Source: Lyophyllum atratum (Eukaryota; Basidiomycota; Agaricomycetes; Agaricales; Lyophyllaceae). From it: a stretch of 64,000 nt of DNA. Shown here in pieces: positions 21,018 to 30,316 of the stretch. The DNA lies in contig JACGCN010000056.1 in the NCBI GenBank assembly GCA_014905825.1, positions 1 through 64,000 of the forward strand, written 5' to 3'. The notes under the pieces are model-generated. The model had not been told where the DNA came from and made no database searches. It was given only the letters and a program-made list of their open reading frames with translations. How positions within the stretch are numbered: position 1 is the stretch's first letter; each line of letters begins with the position of its first letter. Both the position numbers and the translations under genes were made by a program.

Positions 21018-22826
21018 TCATGTCTCGTAAATTATTCGGACACTGAAATCAGGTCTGCACTCGATTTTTATCTGTTCCATCCTTCTAGTGGTATTCTCCA
21101 ACAATTCCGAAGGCATGGAATCCACGAGGGGGATATAGCCAATCGCATGACGAATGATTGGTCTCATGCCCTTTGCTATCCGCTCCTTCGTTCGAGCCTT
21201 CAAGCCATCTATGAATGCTACAGCGGACGTTCCTTGAAGCCCACATGATATGGATCGGAGGCGGGGAAGAATTTCCCCGTTAGCGAAACTACGTATGCAT
21301 GGGGGGTCTAGAACCACGTCGGGGAATTGAAGTGTGTGGAGGGATGGTACGAGAGCCAGGAATCGGAGAATGTCGGGTGGACTGTCGCAATAGGTTATTC
21401 CGAAAGAGGTGAAGGTAGCCAAGGCACATTCTGAGCGTGTAATCATATCGCAAAGCATCCCAGCTGGGAACGCATTCTTCGTCTGACCCATGAGTTTCAG
21501 GGAGGCAAGGGCTGGTGCGATAAGCTGGCCAAGGAGTGGGATCGACTGTTTGATCAACGTGAGGTCTTTCAATCGAGGCAATACAAACACCGTGGCAAAT
21601 CCTGGCGGTGGCTCGTGAAGAGCATGGATTGAGAGCTCTTCTACCTGCAAGCACTCACGGAGTACATCATATACTCCTGCGATCATCGTCTTGGAGTCAT
21701 CGGAGCTGTCCCACGGAAGCAGTTTGATGCGCGTAATCTTGAGCGAAACTAGCTGGTTCCACGGGAGCAGATCCATTAGCAACGACGGGGAAAGCATAGT
21801 TTCTCCTTCTAGCTCGACGTGCTGGAGATCGGGGAGGTTATGGACATAGTTCTCAGCAATTAGGCGCTTCTCAACGGCGAGGACAGAGGGCAGTCCAGCG
21901 CGGAGTCTTTTCAAGGAACGACATTCCCCAAGAACACGATGAAGGTCCCACGCCGCCTGGTCGGGAAGTGCGCCGATGACGAGCGAGGTGAGCTGATGCC
22001 ACGGTATGGGAAGGCTCGTCACGAAGTTTGTAATGCGTGAAGTTTGTAGCACTCGTGGTCGGATTTCAAGCATCCTGAGGTTAGTGGCGCTCTTTAAGAT
22101 GTCCGCTTTTGAAAACTGTCCTGCAACTTCGGGGATACGGAACACACCCCAGAGGTCTAGATGGAGAGATTCGAGGTTGGCGAGGGACAGTGATGGGGTA
22201 TTGAGAAGGCGAGAAAATGATGAGATGGTGGTCTGGATGCTTAACCCCTTCAGACGGGCAAGGCGGGGGATGACGAGCATGTCGATCATTTCCAGCATTC
22301 CCAGGCGGCTCGAAAAGAAGTTCGAGGGCTCTTTCAGCGAGAGGAACAGAGGCCCTGCTGGAGGCAACACATCTTTCGCGAGCGAGATGAGTTTTGGGAT
22401 CGGGATAGTGCCGAAACTCCTCGCATCAAGATTGAAGTTATTCCAGAGGCACGGTTGATTTAATGCGACCGCCCGCCAACGTGCGCAGACCTGGCGCAGC
22501 ACCCATGGACACCGCCAGGACTGCGGAGGAAATCTGATCTGTTGTTCATCCACACTGTGTATAAAGGTCTCCACCAGGGCTTCGGTGGGGAGCCTCTTAT
22601 GGGGCGCAAGAGCGATCTGAACCCTCGATATAACGCTCGCTATCTCGGCCTGCTTCGCGATAGGTGGGTCGATCTCCTGATCCAAGGAGTACAGCTCTTT
22701 CTCCATATCAGCAAGCATCAGCTTTGCCAGCATCCTCTCTCGATCGGATAGGATGTCGTCGTTGGTGGTTCCCGCCTCGAATTCTATTTTGCGCCTCAGA
22801 GCGGGGTTCCTGATGATTTCTTCCAT
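21018..22826 (-). CDS. F-box/LRR-type protein 1
   Basis: This is a single-exon frame of 602 residues. Residues about 28-72 form a charged helical stretch (DRERMLAKLMLADMEKELY...). Residues about 74-130 form the F-box-like motif (LAPHKRLPTEALVETFIH ... PWVLRQVCARWRAVALNQPCLW), with the typical L-P-E/T-L and CxxWRxVA pattern. The rest is a Leu-rich repeat-like series (LESLHLDLWG, LRMLEIRP, LTSLVIG, LKRLRAGLP, LQHVELEG). In Agaricomycetes such proteins are an expanded family thought to act as SCF ubiquitin-ligase substrate receptors. ATG 22826 begins MEEIIRNPALRR, matching gene 4. The frame is intact despite the decay of the adjacent BTB gene. Confidence 0.85.
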   Translation of the reverse strand: MEEIIRNPALRRKIEFEAGTTNDDILSDRERMLAKLMLADMEKELYSLDQEIDPPIAKQAEIASVISRVQIALAPHKRLPTEALVETFIHSVDEQQIRFPPQSWRCPWVLRQVCARWRAVALNQPCLWNNFNLDARSFGTIPIPKLISLAKDVLPPAGPLFLSLKEPSNFFSSRLGMLEMIDMLVIPRLARLKGLSIQTTISSFSRLLNTPSLSLANLESLHLDLWGVFRIPEVAGQFSKADILKSATNLRMLEIRPRVLQTSRITNFVTSLPIPWHQLTSLVIGALPDQAAWDLHRVLGECRSLKRLRAGLPSVLAVEKRLIAENYVHNLPDLQHVELEGETMLSPSLLMDLLPWNQLVSLKITRIKLLPWDSSDDSKTMIAGVYDVLRECLQVEELSIHALHEPPPGFATVFVLPRLKDLTLIKQSIPLLGQLIAPALASLKLMGQTKNAFPAGMLCDMITRSECALATFTSFGITYCDSPPDILRFLALVPSLHTLQFPDVVLDPPCIRSFANGEILPRLRSISCGLQGTSAVAFIDGLKARTKERIAKGMRPIIRHAIGYIPLVDSMPSELLENTTRRMEQIKIECRPDFSVRIIYET

Positions 22827-23149
22827 CGTTTATAAATCTGGAATACAGGTCTGCAGTCAGGTTTTGCACCGGTTTTGAACATGAACGTAGAAGGTGAGAT
22901 GCCTCGCGAGAGCGGGAAAGGCAGACTTTCGATCCAAATCAGACCAGAACGTTGATTCAAAGTCGCGGAGGCAAGCGGAGATGCAACTTGAAAAAGTTCG
23001 GTGATGAGGAAGCTGCTTGTTTCGGTACTTTGATGACACGCCGTTGGCAGCTTCCTCGACATTCCCGCTAGTCATCTGATCTTGTAGTTTTCCTATGTAG
23101 ACTCAGGACCGGGGGAGACAATATATATTGTGTCCCTCTTCGTACAAGA

Positions 23150-23320
23150 GTCGACTCCTCGATTCCAGCGTCGTGAAACATATCAAGGGGAGGCCCGAAG
23201 TCCCCTCTTTGACGTCGTCAATCCCGTTGATGCCCACAGATCGTGCCACATCTTGGATTTCGGGGGAATTTGAACGCGAAGCACGGAATTGGCCCAAGTC
23301 CAGTATGCTGACGAGGGTCC
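23150..23320 (+). repeat. 170-bp repeat upstream of F-box genes, copy 1
   Basis: The block (catatcaaggggaggcccgaa ... atcccgttgatgccca ... tcgtgccacatctt) recurs at 28806-28970 (same strand) and inverted at 34880-35040. All lie about 200-350 bp upstream of an F-box gene or remnant start. The block is open in two frames on both strands, so it might once have been coding. Confidence 0.6.
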
Positions 23321-23402
23321 ATGTCGTTTCAGGTTATGATAGGAATTAGAGAATTCACTCATAGCCTCGAATGTCTAACCGATTCGACATACGAGGTATC
23401 TT

Positions 23403-23524
23403 TGGAGGGGATTAAATGGACAGTCCACTAGCGCAAAATGATCTGAAGTGCGCGTCTCTGATCATGCGATAGTATAGTTAAACATTAACCGAGGCATCTG
23501 TTCGGGGCTGAGACTGTACGCTGT
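23403..23524 (+). repeat. Dispersed repeat, copy 2 of about 120 bp
   Basis: Similar to 16790-16915 (shared cactagcgca, ctctgatcatgc, ctgagactgtacg). It lies at the outer 3' border of the BTB copy B. Confidence 0.55.
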
Positions 23525-23589
23525 TCGCATACATGAGTTATAGATTAGCCAAGTCCGAGACGATGAAACGAAGCGGAAGCCCAAACATG

Positions 23590-25112
23590 AGCGCATACGA
23601 GTCCGCCGTCGCCGTATATAGCACTCCCCTCCCCCCGCAGACGAAACACAGCCAACCCAACGAAGGTCCATCGAAAAGCACGCCCAACACACCAATTCCC
23701 ACGCCTCCCTTTCGCTCTCAAACCTCCTGCTTCCGCCTCAACTCCGCCCACCTCCCCAGCTCAAGAAACTCCAGCACCCCCTCCCACACCTCCTCCCTCC
23801 CCATCGCATGTGTCCCCCTCGCATGCCCAACACACTTCCCACACACCCCCACGCCTCTCCCACCTTTCCCAGGGCCTAAACACCCGCACCCAGCAGTGAT
23901 CATTTCACCATAGGGCCAAGCGCAGCCTTACACGTCCCGGGCGACGCACACCATGGCGACACCTCGAACACAGCCAGAAAAGCATTGGATAGGACAGCTT
24001 CCGCAGCATGCAGGCGGGTCCTCCCGAAAAGGATGACGTTTTCTGGTGCCAGGAGAGTAGAGAGGAGGAGGAGGAGGGCCCAAGGGGTGTCGAAGAAGCG
24101 GCGCGGGGAGGAGGTGCGGGCTGGAGACCGGATTCGTAGGGGATAATGGTGGGGACGTTGGTTTCGGTGGCGAGGGCGATGGCGCGCATCATGGAGGAGG
24201 ATCTGGGTGGGGGTGGGGGTCGGGTTTTTGGGTTGGATCGGTCAAGGGGATTGGTACGGGCTTGGTGGCGGTGGCGGTGGTAGGGGGTGGAGTGACGATG
24301 GGAATGGTGATGGTGGTGGGTATGGCGTGGCGAGCTTGACTGGGACGGCAAGCGCTGAGGTTGCTGGGGTAGGGGCGGGGGCTGAGGCTGGCTTGCAGTA
24401 GATGCATCACCGTCAGGCTATGTAACGTTCGGACTTGGAACGAGGGTGAACGTGGTGGTATTGAACACGGGCGTGTATCGTCATGATCCGGGGTGTACTG
24501 CCAGTTGACGGCGTGAACGGCGTCGGAGACGTCGCGAGATAATCTTAGTACGAAGTTGAGAAACGCGCCAACAGGAGCACGAGGCACCTGTTGCGAAGCT
24601 CGAGGATGATATACTTCGTGCTTAGGCGCAGGATGCCACTGATGAACGTGAGCAGTACGTCCATTTCTGCAGAAGGCGAGAGTTCACTACAGTGCCTGCG
24701 TTGATTAAAGTACTATATCAGCAAAAGCTGAAGAGGAGGCAATGACCGGCGACGTACGATGAATGATACATGGCCCGGAGAAGGTCGTCAAAATCGCTAG
24801 GCCAGTCATGCAACTCAACCACTCGCCACCGCGCCATCCCTCAATCCTGCCATCTCCATCTCCATCTCCATCCTTCAAGGGCTTCGGCAACCCATACATA
24901 TCCTCGAAACCTGCGAATGGTTGACCAGAATCGTCTCGTGGACCTTAGACAGCCTGTTCCCAACCGCAAGCACTATCAGAAGTCAGGGCTCCTGATAGAT
25001 TGGACACCATTTGCTGTGGATCGGCGAGGCCTGCAGAGGTTATAAAACAATCAAATGCAGATTACTGAATTGGAATTGGGAGAGAAAGTGTTGAGTATAA
25101 GCCGTTCGACAT
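23590..25112 (-). pseudogene. BTB-type gene, copy B, broken
   Basis: Start ATG at 25112 (MSNGLYSTLSLP). The BTB core is damaged: in the codons after ADF there is a deletion of roughly 18 bases relative to copy C, which leaves TGA/TAG. Later blocks (VHETILVNHSQ, MYGLPKPL, MRAIALATETNV) are recognisable in different frames. The C-terminal half loses the PMVEWALLL region to frameshifts. The His/Pro-rich linker is present. No functional product is expected. Confidence 0.7.
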
Positions 25113-26230
25113 CGTTGAGTCTGAGGAACGTAGGCGGGGTGTGGCTGTGCTGCGGCGCTTTGTTTTGATCGAGCGTCTGAAACAATTGAGGACAAATCGA
25201 TAGTTGTGGTGTAGAGCAGACGAGTCTTTGGATCTTGTCCCAATTGGAGTTTGCTCACAGAACAGCATCCGAATGCATGTGATGACATGCGATGGATGTC
25301 TCTCGCTTGAATGGAGGTCATTCCCAAAGGTTAGCAAAGGTTTCCTCTGATGACGGTCCTTGCCGAACAGCACATCCAGGGCTGAGGGATTCTACTGAAC
25401 CGCTCAGAAGATTTCATGCTGCTGGTAAGTGTCGATCGCTAGTAGACGTTACCACATCTTGATACGTCTGAAATAAACTCCCCAGATGAAAATTCGGCAG
25501 CCGCCTTCTGACGTCTACTGACGGTCTACATGTATCCGTTCCTTCCGTTTCCATCTACATATCCTCGGGAACACTGTTGGGCAGCTTCTCTTGGAAGAAC
25601 CTTTCTACTGCAGTTGGGCAGTAATATCGCGAACAGGATCTATCCCGCTTGTCCACGTCACCACATTGCCGGGAAACCAAGTCGGTATCGCTAAGCACAA
25701 GCCATCCATAATCAGCAACCGCTGTCGACCTCTTCGCTTAAGCATATTGTCTTTGCACGAGCCCCTGCCTTCACCTCCTCAGCTCATACGTCTGCCCAAC
25801 AAAAAACTGTAACGATGAAGCGCCAAGGCAATGAGAACCGTCATAGTGATATCGGATGGTCGAGGTGGAATACAGAAGTATAAAAGGTGAGGTGATTGTG
25901 TACAAGGGATCAGCTTCTATCTCCAAGACTAACGCAGCTGCTGTTGAGGCATGTTCGACGGTCAAACATCTTTCGGGAAGCTTTCGATGGCAGCAGTCAT
26001 AGTACGTTCTCCCACTTCAACCATTTGTATTCTCGCACGGCATATTACAAAAGACAAGAGATATCATCGACGGAAGGGAACATGATATCGTCGACAAAAG
26101 GAGACATGATATCTCTTGTGTTTACCGTCGGTTTATCATCAGACAAGGGCTCAGACGTTTTTTCCGCAAATCGAGCAGTAAACCTAGTTCGGATATTATC
26201 AGTTCCACGCTAGGTTTTAGGGAAATATAA
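25113..26230. other. Spacer of unit B
   Basis: No intact gene is seen. It parallels the unit A spacer, including the tataaaaggtgaggtgatt block near 25880 and a repeated gaagggaacatgatatc element near 26070-26110. Confidence 0.5.
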
Positions 26231-28063
26231 TCACATATTATGCGTCCAGCTCGTCTTCGCGCCACCCGCTCCTATCTCGTAAATTATTCGGAGACTGAAA
26301 TCAGGTCCGCACTCGATTTTGATCTGTTCCATCCTTCCAGTGGCATTCTTCAACAATTCCCAAGGCATGGAATCCACCTCGGGGATGTAGCCAATCGCAT
26401 GACGAATGACTGATCTCACACCCTTTGCTATCTGCTCCTTCGTTCGAGCCTCTAAGCCATCTACGAATGCCGCAGCGGACGTTTCTTGAAGCCCACATAA
26501 TATGGATCGGAGGCGGGGAAGAATTTCCCCGTTAGCGAGACTACGTATGCATGGGGGGTCTAGAACCACGTCGGGTAATCGAAGTGTATGGAGGGATGGT
26601 ACGAGAGCCAGGAATCGGAGAAGGTTGGGTGGACTGTCGCAATGGGTTATTCCAAAAGAGGTAAAGGTAGCCAAGGCGCATTCTGAGCGCGTAATCATAT
26701 CGCAAAGCATCCCAGCCGGGAACACATTATTCGTCTGACCCATGAGTTTGAGGGAGGTAAGGGCTGGTGCGATAAGCTGGTCAAGGAGTGGGATCGACTG
26801 TTTGATCAACGTGAGGTCTTTCAATCGAGGCAATACAAACGTCGTGGCGAATCCTGGCGGTGGCTCGTGAAGAGCATGGATTGAGAGCTCCTCTACCTGT
26901 AAGCACTCACGGAGTACATCATATACTCCTGCGATCATCGTCTTGGAGTCATCGGAACTGTGGCACGGAAGCAGGTTGATGCGCGTAATCTTGAGCGAAA
27001 CTAGCTGGTTCCATGGGAGCAAATTCATTAGCAACGACGGCGACAGCACAGTTGCTCCTTCTAGCTCGACGTGCTGGAGATCGGGGAGGTTATGAACATA
27101 GTTCTCAGCACTTAGGCGCTTGTCAGCGGCCAGGACAGAGGGCAGTTTAGCGCGGAGTGTTTTCAAGGAACGACATTCCCCAAGAACACGATGAAGGTCC
27201 CACGCCGCCTGGTCGAGAAGTTCGCCAATGACGAGCGAGGTGAGCTGATGCCACGGTATGGGAAGGCTCGTCACGAAGTTTGTAATGCGTGAATTGAGTA
27301 GCAGTCGTGGTCGGATTTCAAGCATCCTGAGGTTAGTGGCGCCCTTTAAGATGTCCGCTTTTGAAAACTGCCCTGCGACTTCGGGGATATGGGACGCACC
27401 CCAGAGGTCTAAATGGAGAGATTCGAGGTTGGCGAGCGACGGTGATGGGGTGTTGAAAAGGTGAGAAAATGATGAGATGGTGGTCTGGATGCTTAACCCC
27501 TTCAGACGGGCAAGGCGGGGGATGACGAGCGTATCGAGTATTGTCCGCATTGCAAAGCCGCTCCGAGTTTCGTTCAAAGGCTCTTCCAGTGAGAGGAACA
27601 GGGGCCCTGCTGGAGGTAAGACATCTTTCGCGAGCGAGATGAGTTTTGGGATAGGGATAGTGCCGAATTTCCTCGCATCAAGCTTGAACCTGTTCCAGAG
27701 GCAGGGTTCATTCAATGCGACCGCCCTCCACCGTGAGCAGACTTTGCGCAGCAGCCATGGACACCGCCAGGACGTTGGAGGGAATCTCGTGGACTGACCA
27801 TCCACTGTATGTATAAAAATCTCCACCAGGGCTTCGGTGGGCAGCCTCTTATGCGGCGCGAGAGCAATCTGAAACCTCGATATAACGCTCGCTATCTCGG
27901 CCTGCTTCGCGGTAGGTGGGTCGATCTCCTGATCCAAGGAGTACAGCTCTCTCTCCATGTCAGCAAGCATCACCTTTGCCAGCGTTCTCTCTCGATCGGA
28001 TAGGATGTCGTCGTTGGTGGTCCCCGCCTCGAATTCTATTCTGCGCCTAAGAGCGGGGTTCAT
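26231..28063 (-). CDS. F-box/LRR-type protein 2
   Basis: This is a single-exon frame of 610 residues, the closest relative of gene 4 (37513), with the same F-box motif (LAPHKRLPTEALVEIFIH ... PWLLRKVCSRWRAVALNEPCLW) and Leu-rich repeats. It ends GAGGAKTSWTHNM, matching gene 4's C-terminal extension and not gene 1's shorter end. The family start codon (MEEII) is lost: the position reads AGG GAA GAA ATC ATC ATG, so translation would have to begin at the next ATG (MNPALRRRIEF), five codons later. Whether that start is used is unknown. No stop interrupts the frame. Confidence 0.8.
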   Translation of the reverse strand: MNPALRRRIEFEAGTTNDDILSDRERTLAKVMLADMERELYSLDQEIDPPTAKQAEIASVISRFQIALAPHKRLPTEALVEIFIHTVDGQSTRFPPTSWRCPWLLRKVCSRWRAVALNEPCLWNRFKLDARKFGTIPIPKLISLAKDVLPPAGPLFLSLEEPLNETRSGFAMRTILDTLVIPRLARLKGLSIQTTISSFSHLFNTPSPSLANLESLHLDLWGASHIPEVAGQFSKADILKGATNLRMLEIRPRLLLNSRITNFVTSLPIPWHQLTSLVIGELLDQAAWDLHRVLGECRSLKTLRAKLPSVLAADKRLSAENYVHNLPDLQHVELEGATVLSPSLLMNLLPWNQLVSLKITRINLLPCHSSDDSKTMIAGVYDVLRECLQVEELSIHALHEPPPGFATTFVLPRLKDLTLIKQSIPLLDQLIAPALTSLKLMGQTNNVFPAGMLCDMITRSECALATFTSFGITHCDSPPNLLRFLALVPSLHTLRLPDVVLDPPCIRSLANGEILPRLRSILCGLQETSAAAFVDGLEARTKEQIAKGVRSVIRHAIGYIPEVDSMPWELLKNATGRMEQIKIECGPDFSLRIIYEIGAGGAKTSWTHNM

Positions 28064-28518
28064 GATGATTTCTTCCCTCGTCTATAGATGTGGAATAGAG
28101 GTCTTCAGCCAGGTGTTGCAACAGTTTTGGATATGAACGTAAAAGGTTAGATGCCTCGCGAGAGCGGGAAAGGCAGACTTTCCAACCAAATCGGTCGAGA
28201 ACGTTGATCAAAAGTCGCGGAGGCAGGCGGAGATGCAACTCGAGAAAGCTCGGCGATGAGGAAGCTGACTGTTTCGGTACTTTGATGGCAGTGTGGCACG
28301 CCGTTTTCAATTCTCCGACATTCCCGCTACTCATCTATCATCGAAGCAGCAAATTCTGTTAATCATCCCACAGGTGGTCCAAACTTTCCGTCAGATACAA
28401 AGCCATTTTCGAACATCATCATCCTCACAGTGAGTTTGGGAAAATATCAGGACATGCGGCGCGTTCATCTCGTCGTTCGCGCGAGCCCTCGCGCCTTACT
28501 ACTTGTCTACCTGCACAC
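28064..28518. other. Upstream region of F-box gene 2 and duplicate 3' flank
   Basis: 28064-28340 matches the upstream regions of F-box genes 1 and 4 (for example ctttcggtacttt-like and cgacattcccgctactcatct). 28430-28518 matches the 3' flank of F-box gene 3 (aagtagtaaggcgcgag block, inverted). No gene is seen. Confidence 0.5.
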
Positions 28519-28800
28519 TCAATCTAAGTCCGCGATCGACTTGATCTGTTCCCTCCTCACAGCGATATTCCTCATCAACTCCGCAGGGATCGTGTCCTCG
28601 CGGCCGATATAGCCAATTGCATGAAGCATGACTGGATTCATACCCTTTGCTCTGTGCTCCTTCGCGCGAGCCTCCAAGCCATCTACGAACGGCAGACGTG
28701 ACGCCTCTTGCAACTTACACGATATGGATCGAAGCTGGGGAAGAACTTCCCCGCTAGTAACGCTATGTATGCATCGGCAGCTAGAACGAGGTCTCGGATC
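28519..28800 (-). pseudogene. F-box gene remnant (3' end only)
   Basis: The frame reads SVTSGEVLPQLRSISCKLQE ... FVDGLEARAKEHRAKGMNPVML ... IGREDTIPAELM, matching the last fifth of F-box gene 3 (35258-37057). One base is missing after QIK, which shifts the end to SIADLD-stop. The F-box and most repeats are missing. Upstream it joins directly to the 170-bp repeat (28806-28970), so a central deletion removed the rest of the gene. Confidence 0.75.
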
Positions 28801-28805
28801 TCTTG

Positions 28806-28970
28806 ATTCTGCAGCCAACGTGAAATATATCAAGGGAAGGCCCGAACTCCCCTCTTTGACGTTGTCAATCCCGTTGATGCCCATAGATCGTGCCACATCT
28901 TTCGATTTCCGGGGAATTTCATGCCAAGCACGGGATATGTCCAAGTTCAGCACGCTGACGCGGGAACTGA
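28806..28970 (+). repeat. 170-bp repeat upstream of F-box genes, copy 2
   Basis: Same block as 23150-23320 with scattered changes; it directly borders the F-box remnant. Confidence 0.6.
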
Positions 28971-29089
28971 GCCTGGACATGCCGGTATCCTCTGTTGGAA
29001 CTTGGATATAGCAGAGCGGAATCGATGGCCACCCGGAAAAATGTAAACACCACCGCCCGCGGAAAAATAACCGATGCAATTACTTCTAT

Positions 29090-29183
29090 TGACCGAGACA
29101 GGGGTCGAACCTGCAATCTCCTGATGACGCCTCATGATATATTCTGGTCGTAGTCAGACGCGATGCCATTTCGCCACACGGCC
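29090..29183 (-). tRNA. tRNA-Arg(ACG) with a 22-nt intron
   Basis: The exon sequence is identical to the gene at 10213-10313. The intron occupies 29126-29147 (cc...gaggcgtc), one base 3' of the anticodon. Flanking sequence toward 29410 resembles that of the first copy, showing that the tRNA was duplicated together with the adjacent membrane-protein locus. Confidence 0.92.
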
Positions 29184-29411
29184 ATGCGACTTACATAACT
29201 CGGCCGATCCATCCCACCGAGAGTCCCAGCAGCCCCACCAGAAACGCTACTCGGAGTCGGAGAGAAAGAGAGAGTCGCGGTGAAAGGGCTCAAAACTGTT
29301 ACAGTACAGTTATATTTCCATAGATAGGGGGCTGTCTAGGGTCGAAGGCGAGGACTCCAGGATCCCCGCGACGTGGGAGAATGAGTCTGGGGAGCGCGAG
29401 GATTCGGATTA

Positions 29412-29728
29412 CTACGCGGAGGATTTTGGGCTCGTGCTCCCCTGTTCCAGAGACGTTAGGGTTAGGGTACTTCTCTGGATCGAGAGAGACACGCACCTCA
29501 CAGCCAGGCATACGTTCCACGCAAGCTAGGAAACTCTTGGACTCAAGTCACATCTTGTGACAGGTCCATGTCTACACGCCTTGGATCAGCGAAGTCTGAG
29601 AAGAAGAACCGACGGAGAACTCACCGGCCCTACGCTGCTCGAGGTACCACTCCCGACTATACCATCTCCGAACCTCTGAGCGACCCCTACCTCATCTTTG
29701 AGGGATCGAAACCCCATATCACTGCCAT
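29412..29728 (-). pseudogene. Collapsed duplicate of the four-helix membrane protein locus
   Basis: Two parts of the 10536-11630 locus are recognisable: the upstream exon (from ATG at 29728, MAVIWGFDPSKMR then TAG, plus an extra base) and the terminal intron-exon (gtgcgtgtctctctc ... ggaacag, then GSTSPKSSA-stop ending at 29412). The membrane-spanning exons between them are missing. It lies in the same position relative to a tRNA-Arg as the parent gene. Confidence 0.75.
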
Positions 29729-30316
29729 TCCTGTACTCCTGAGTGGTTAATCCGGATATCATGGGCCAGGCGGTCGTGTATGAAGAAAGAAAACCTGGAC
29801 GACGCGACGTGGACGTAACATGCTGATACTTGGGTGTTCGTCTCGCTGATGTGGTCCTAAGGCAATTTTCGAGGATGTATCGGGTGGGCGAGAGAACGTG
29901 GTCCACGCCATGAGGTACCGTGAAGGAGGCATTGTGAGTCGAATATCTGAAGCGCGAAGTCGGGCGAGGGGCTTACGGAAAGCTCGTAAAGGTAGACGGA
30001 AGAAAATCGCTTGGGGAGGTGTCATGGCGGTCCAGTGGTGGTCCAGATCCTCGGCTCTCTCGGTGTTGTCGTCCTCCAATTCACTTTCCAGCGCCTGGCT
30101 TAGCGCTTCATACGGGCAGCAAAAGGAAGTACCGCCTCTTGGTCGTCGGCAGTATGACCGACATGCAAGCTTCGATGTTGACATTTTGTATGATTCGGGC
30201 CGCGAAGGTCAGTCCAAACATGTGTAAAGCAGATCTAGAGTACGTAACGACCAGTGTGCCTGTCAACAACGTTGCTGGCGTCGACGTCCCCAACGTCTCT
30301 CTCACCGCCGGCTGCG
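29729..30316. other. Intergenic, upstream region of the OSBP gene
   Basis: No convincing gene is seen. A 141-codon open stretch on the minus strand (29759-30184) has no features and is probably chance. Confidence 0.4.

Larger units (their letters stand above)
17960..23330. repeat. Segmental duplication unit A (BTB pseudogene + F-box gene)
   Basis: Unit A contains, right to left on the minus strand, an F-box gene (21018-22826), a spacer, and a broken BTB-type gene (18190-19670). The same order recurs in unit B (about 23400-28340, same orientation) and unit C (about 37270-42100, inverted). Spacer sequences are alike too, for example agaagtataaaaggtgaggt at about 20671, about 25873 and (as inverse) about 39710. 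Ends are approximate. Confidence 0.75.
23400..28340. repeat. Segmental duplication unit B (BTB pseudogene + F-box gene)
   Basis: Unit B has the same order and orientation as unit A: F-box gene 26231-28063 and BTB copy 23590-25112, both on the minus strand, with an intervening homologous spacer. Ends are approximate; they were judged by where similarity to A and C stops. Confidence 0.75.

Noticed and set aside
29759..30184. 141-codon minus-strand frame
   Set aside because: No motif, splice signals or relative in the parental duplicate region; likely chance.
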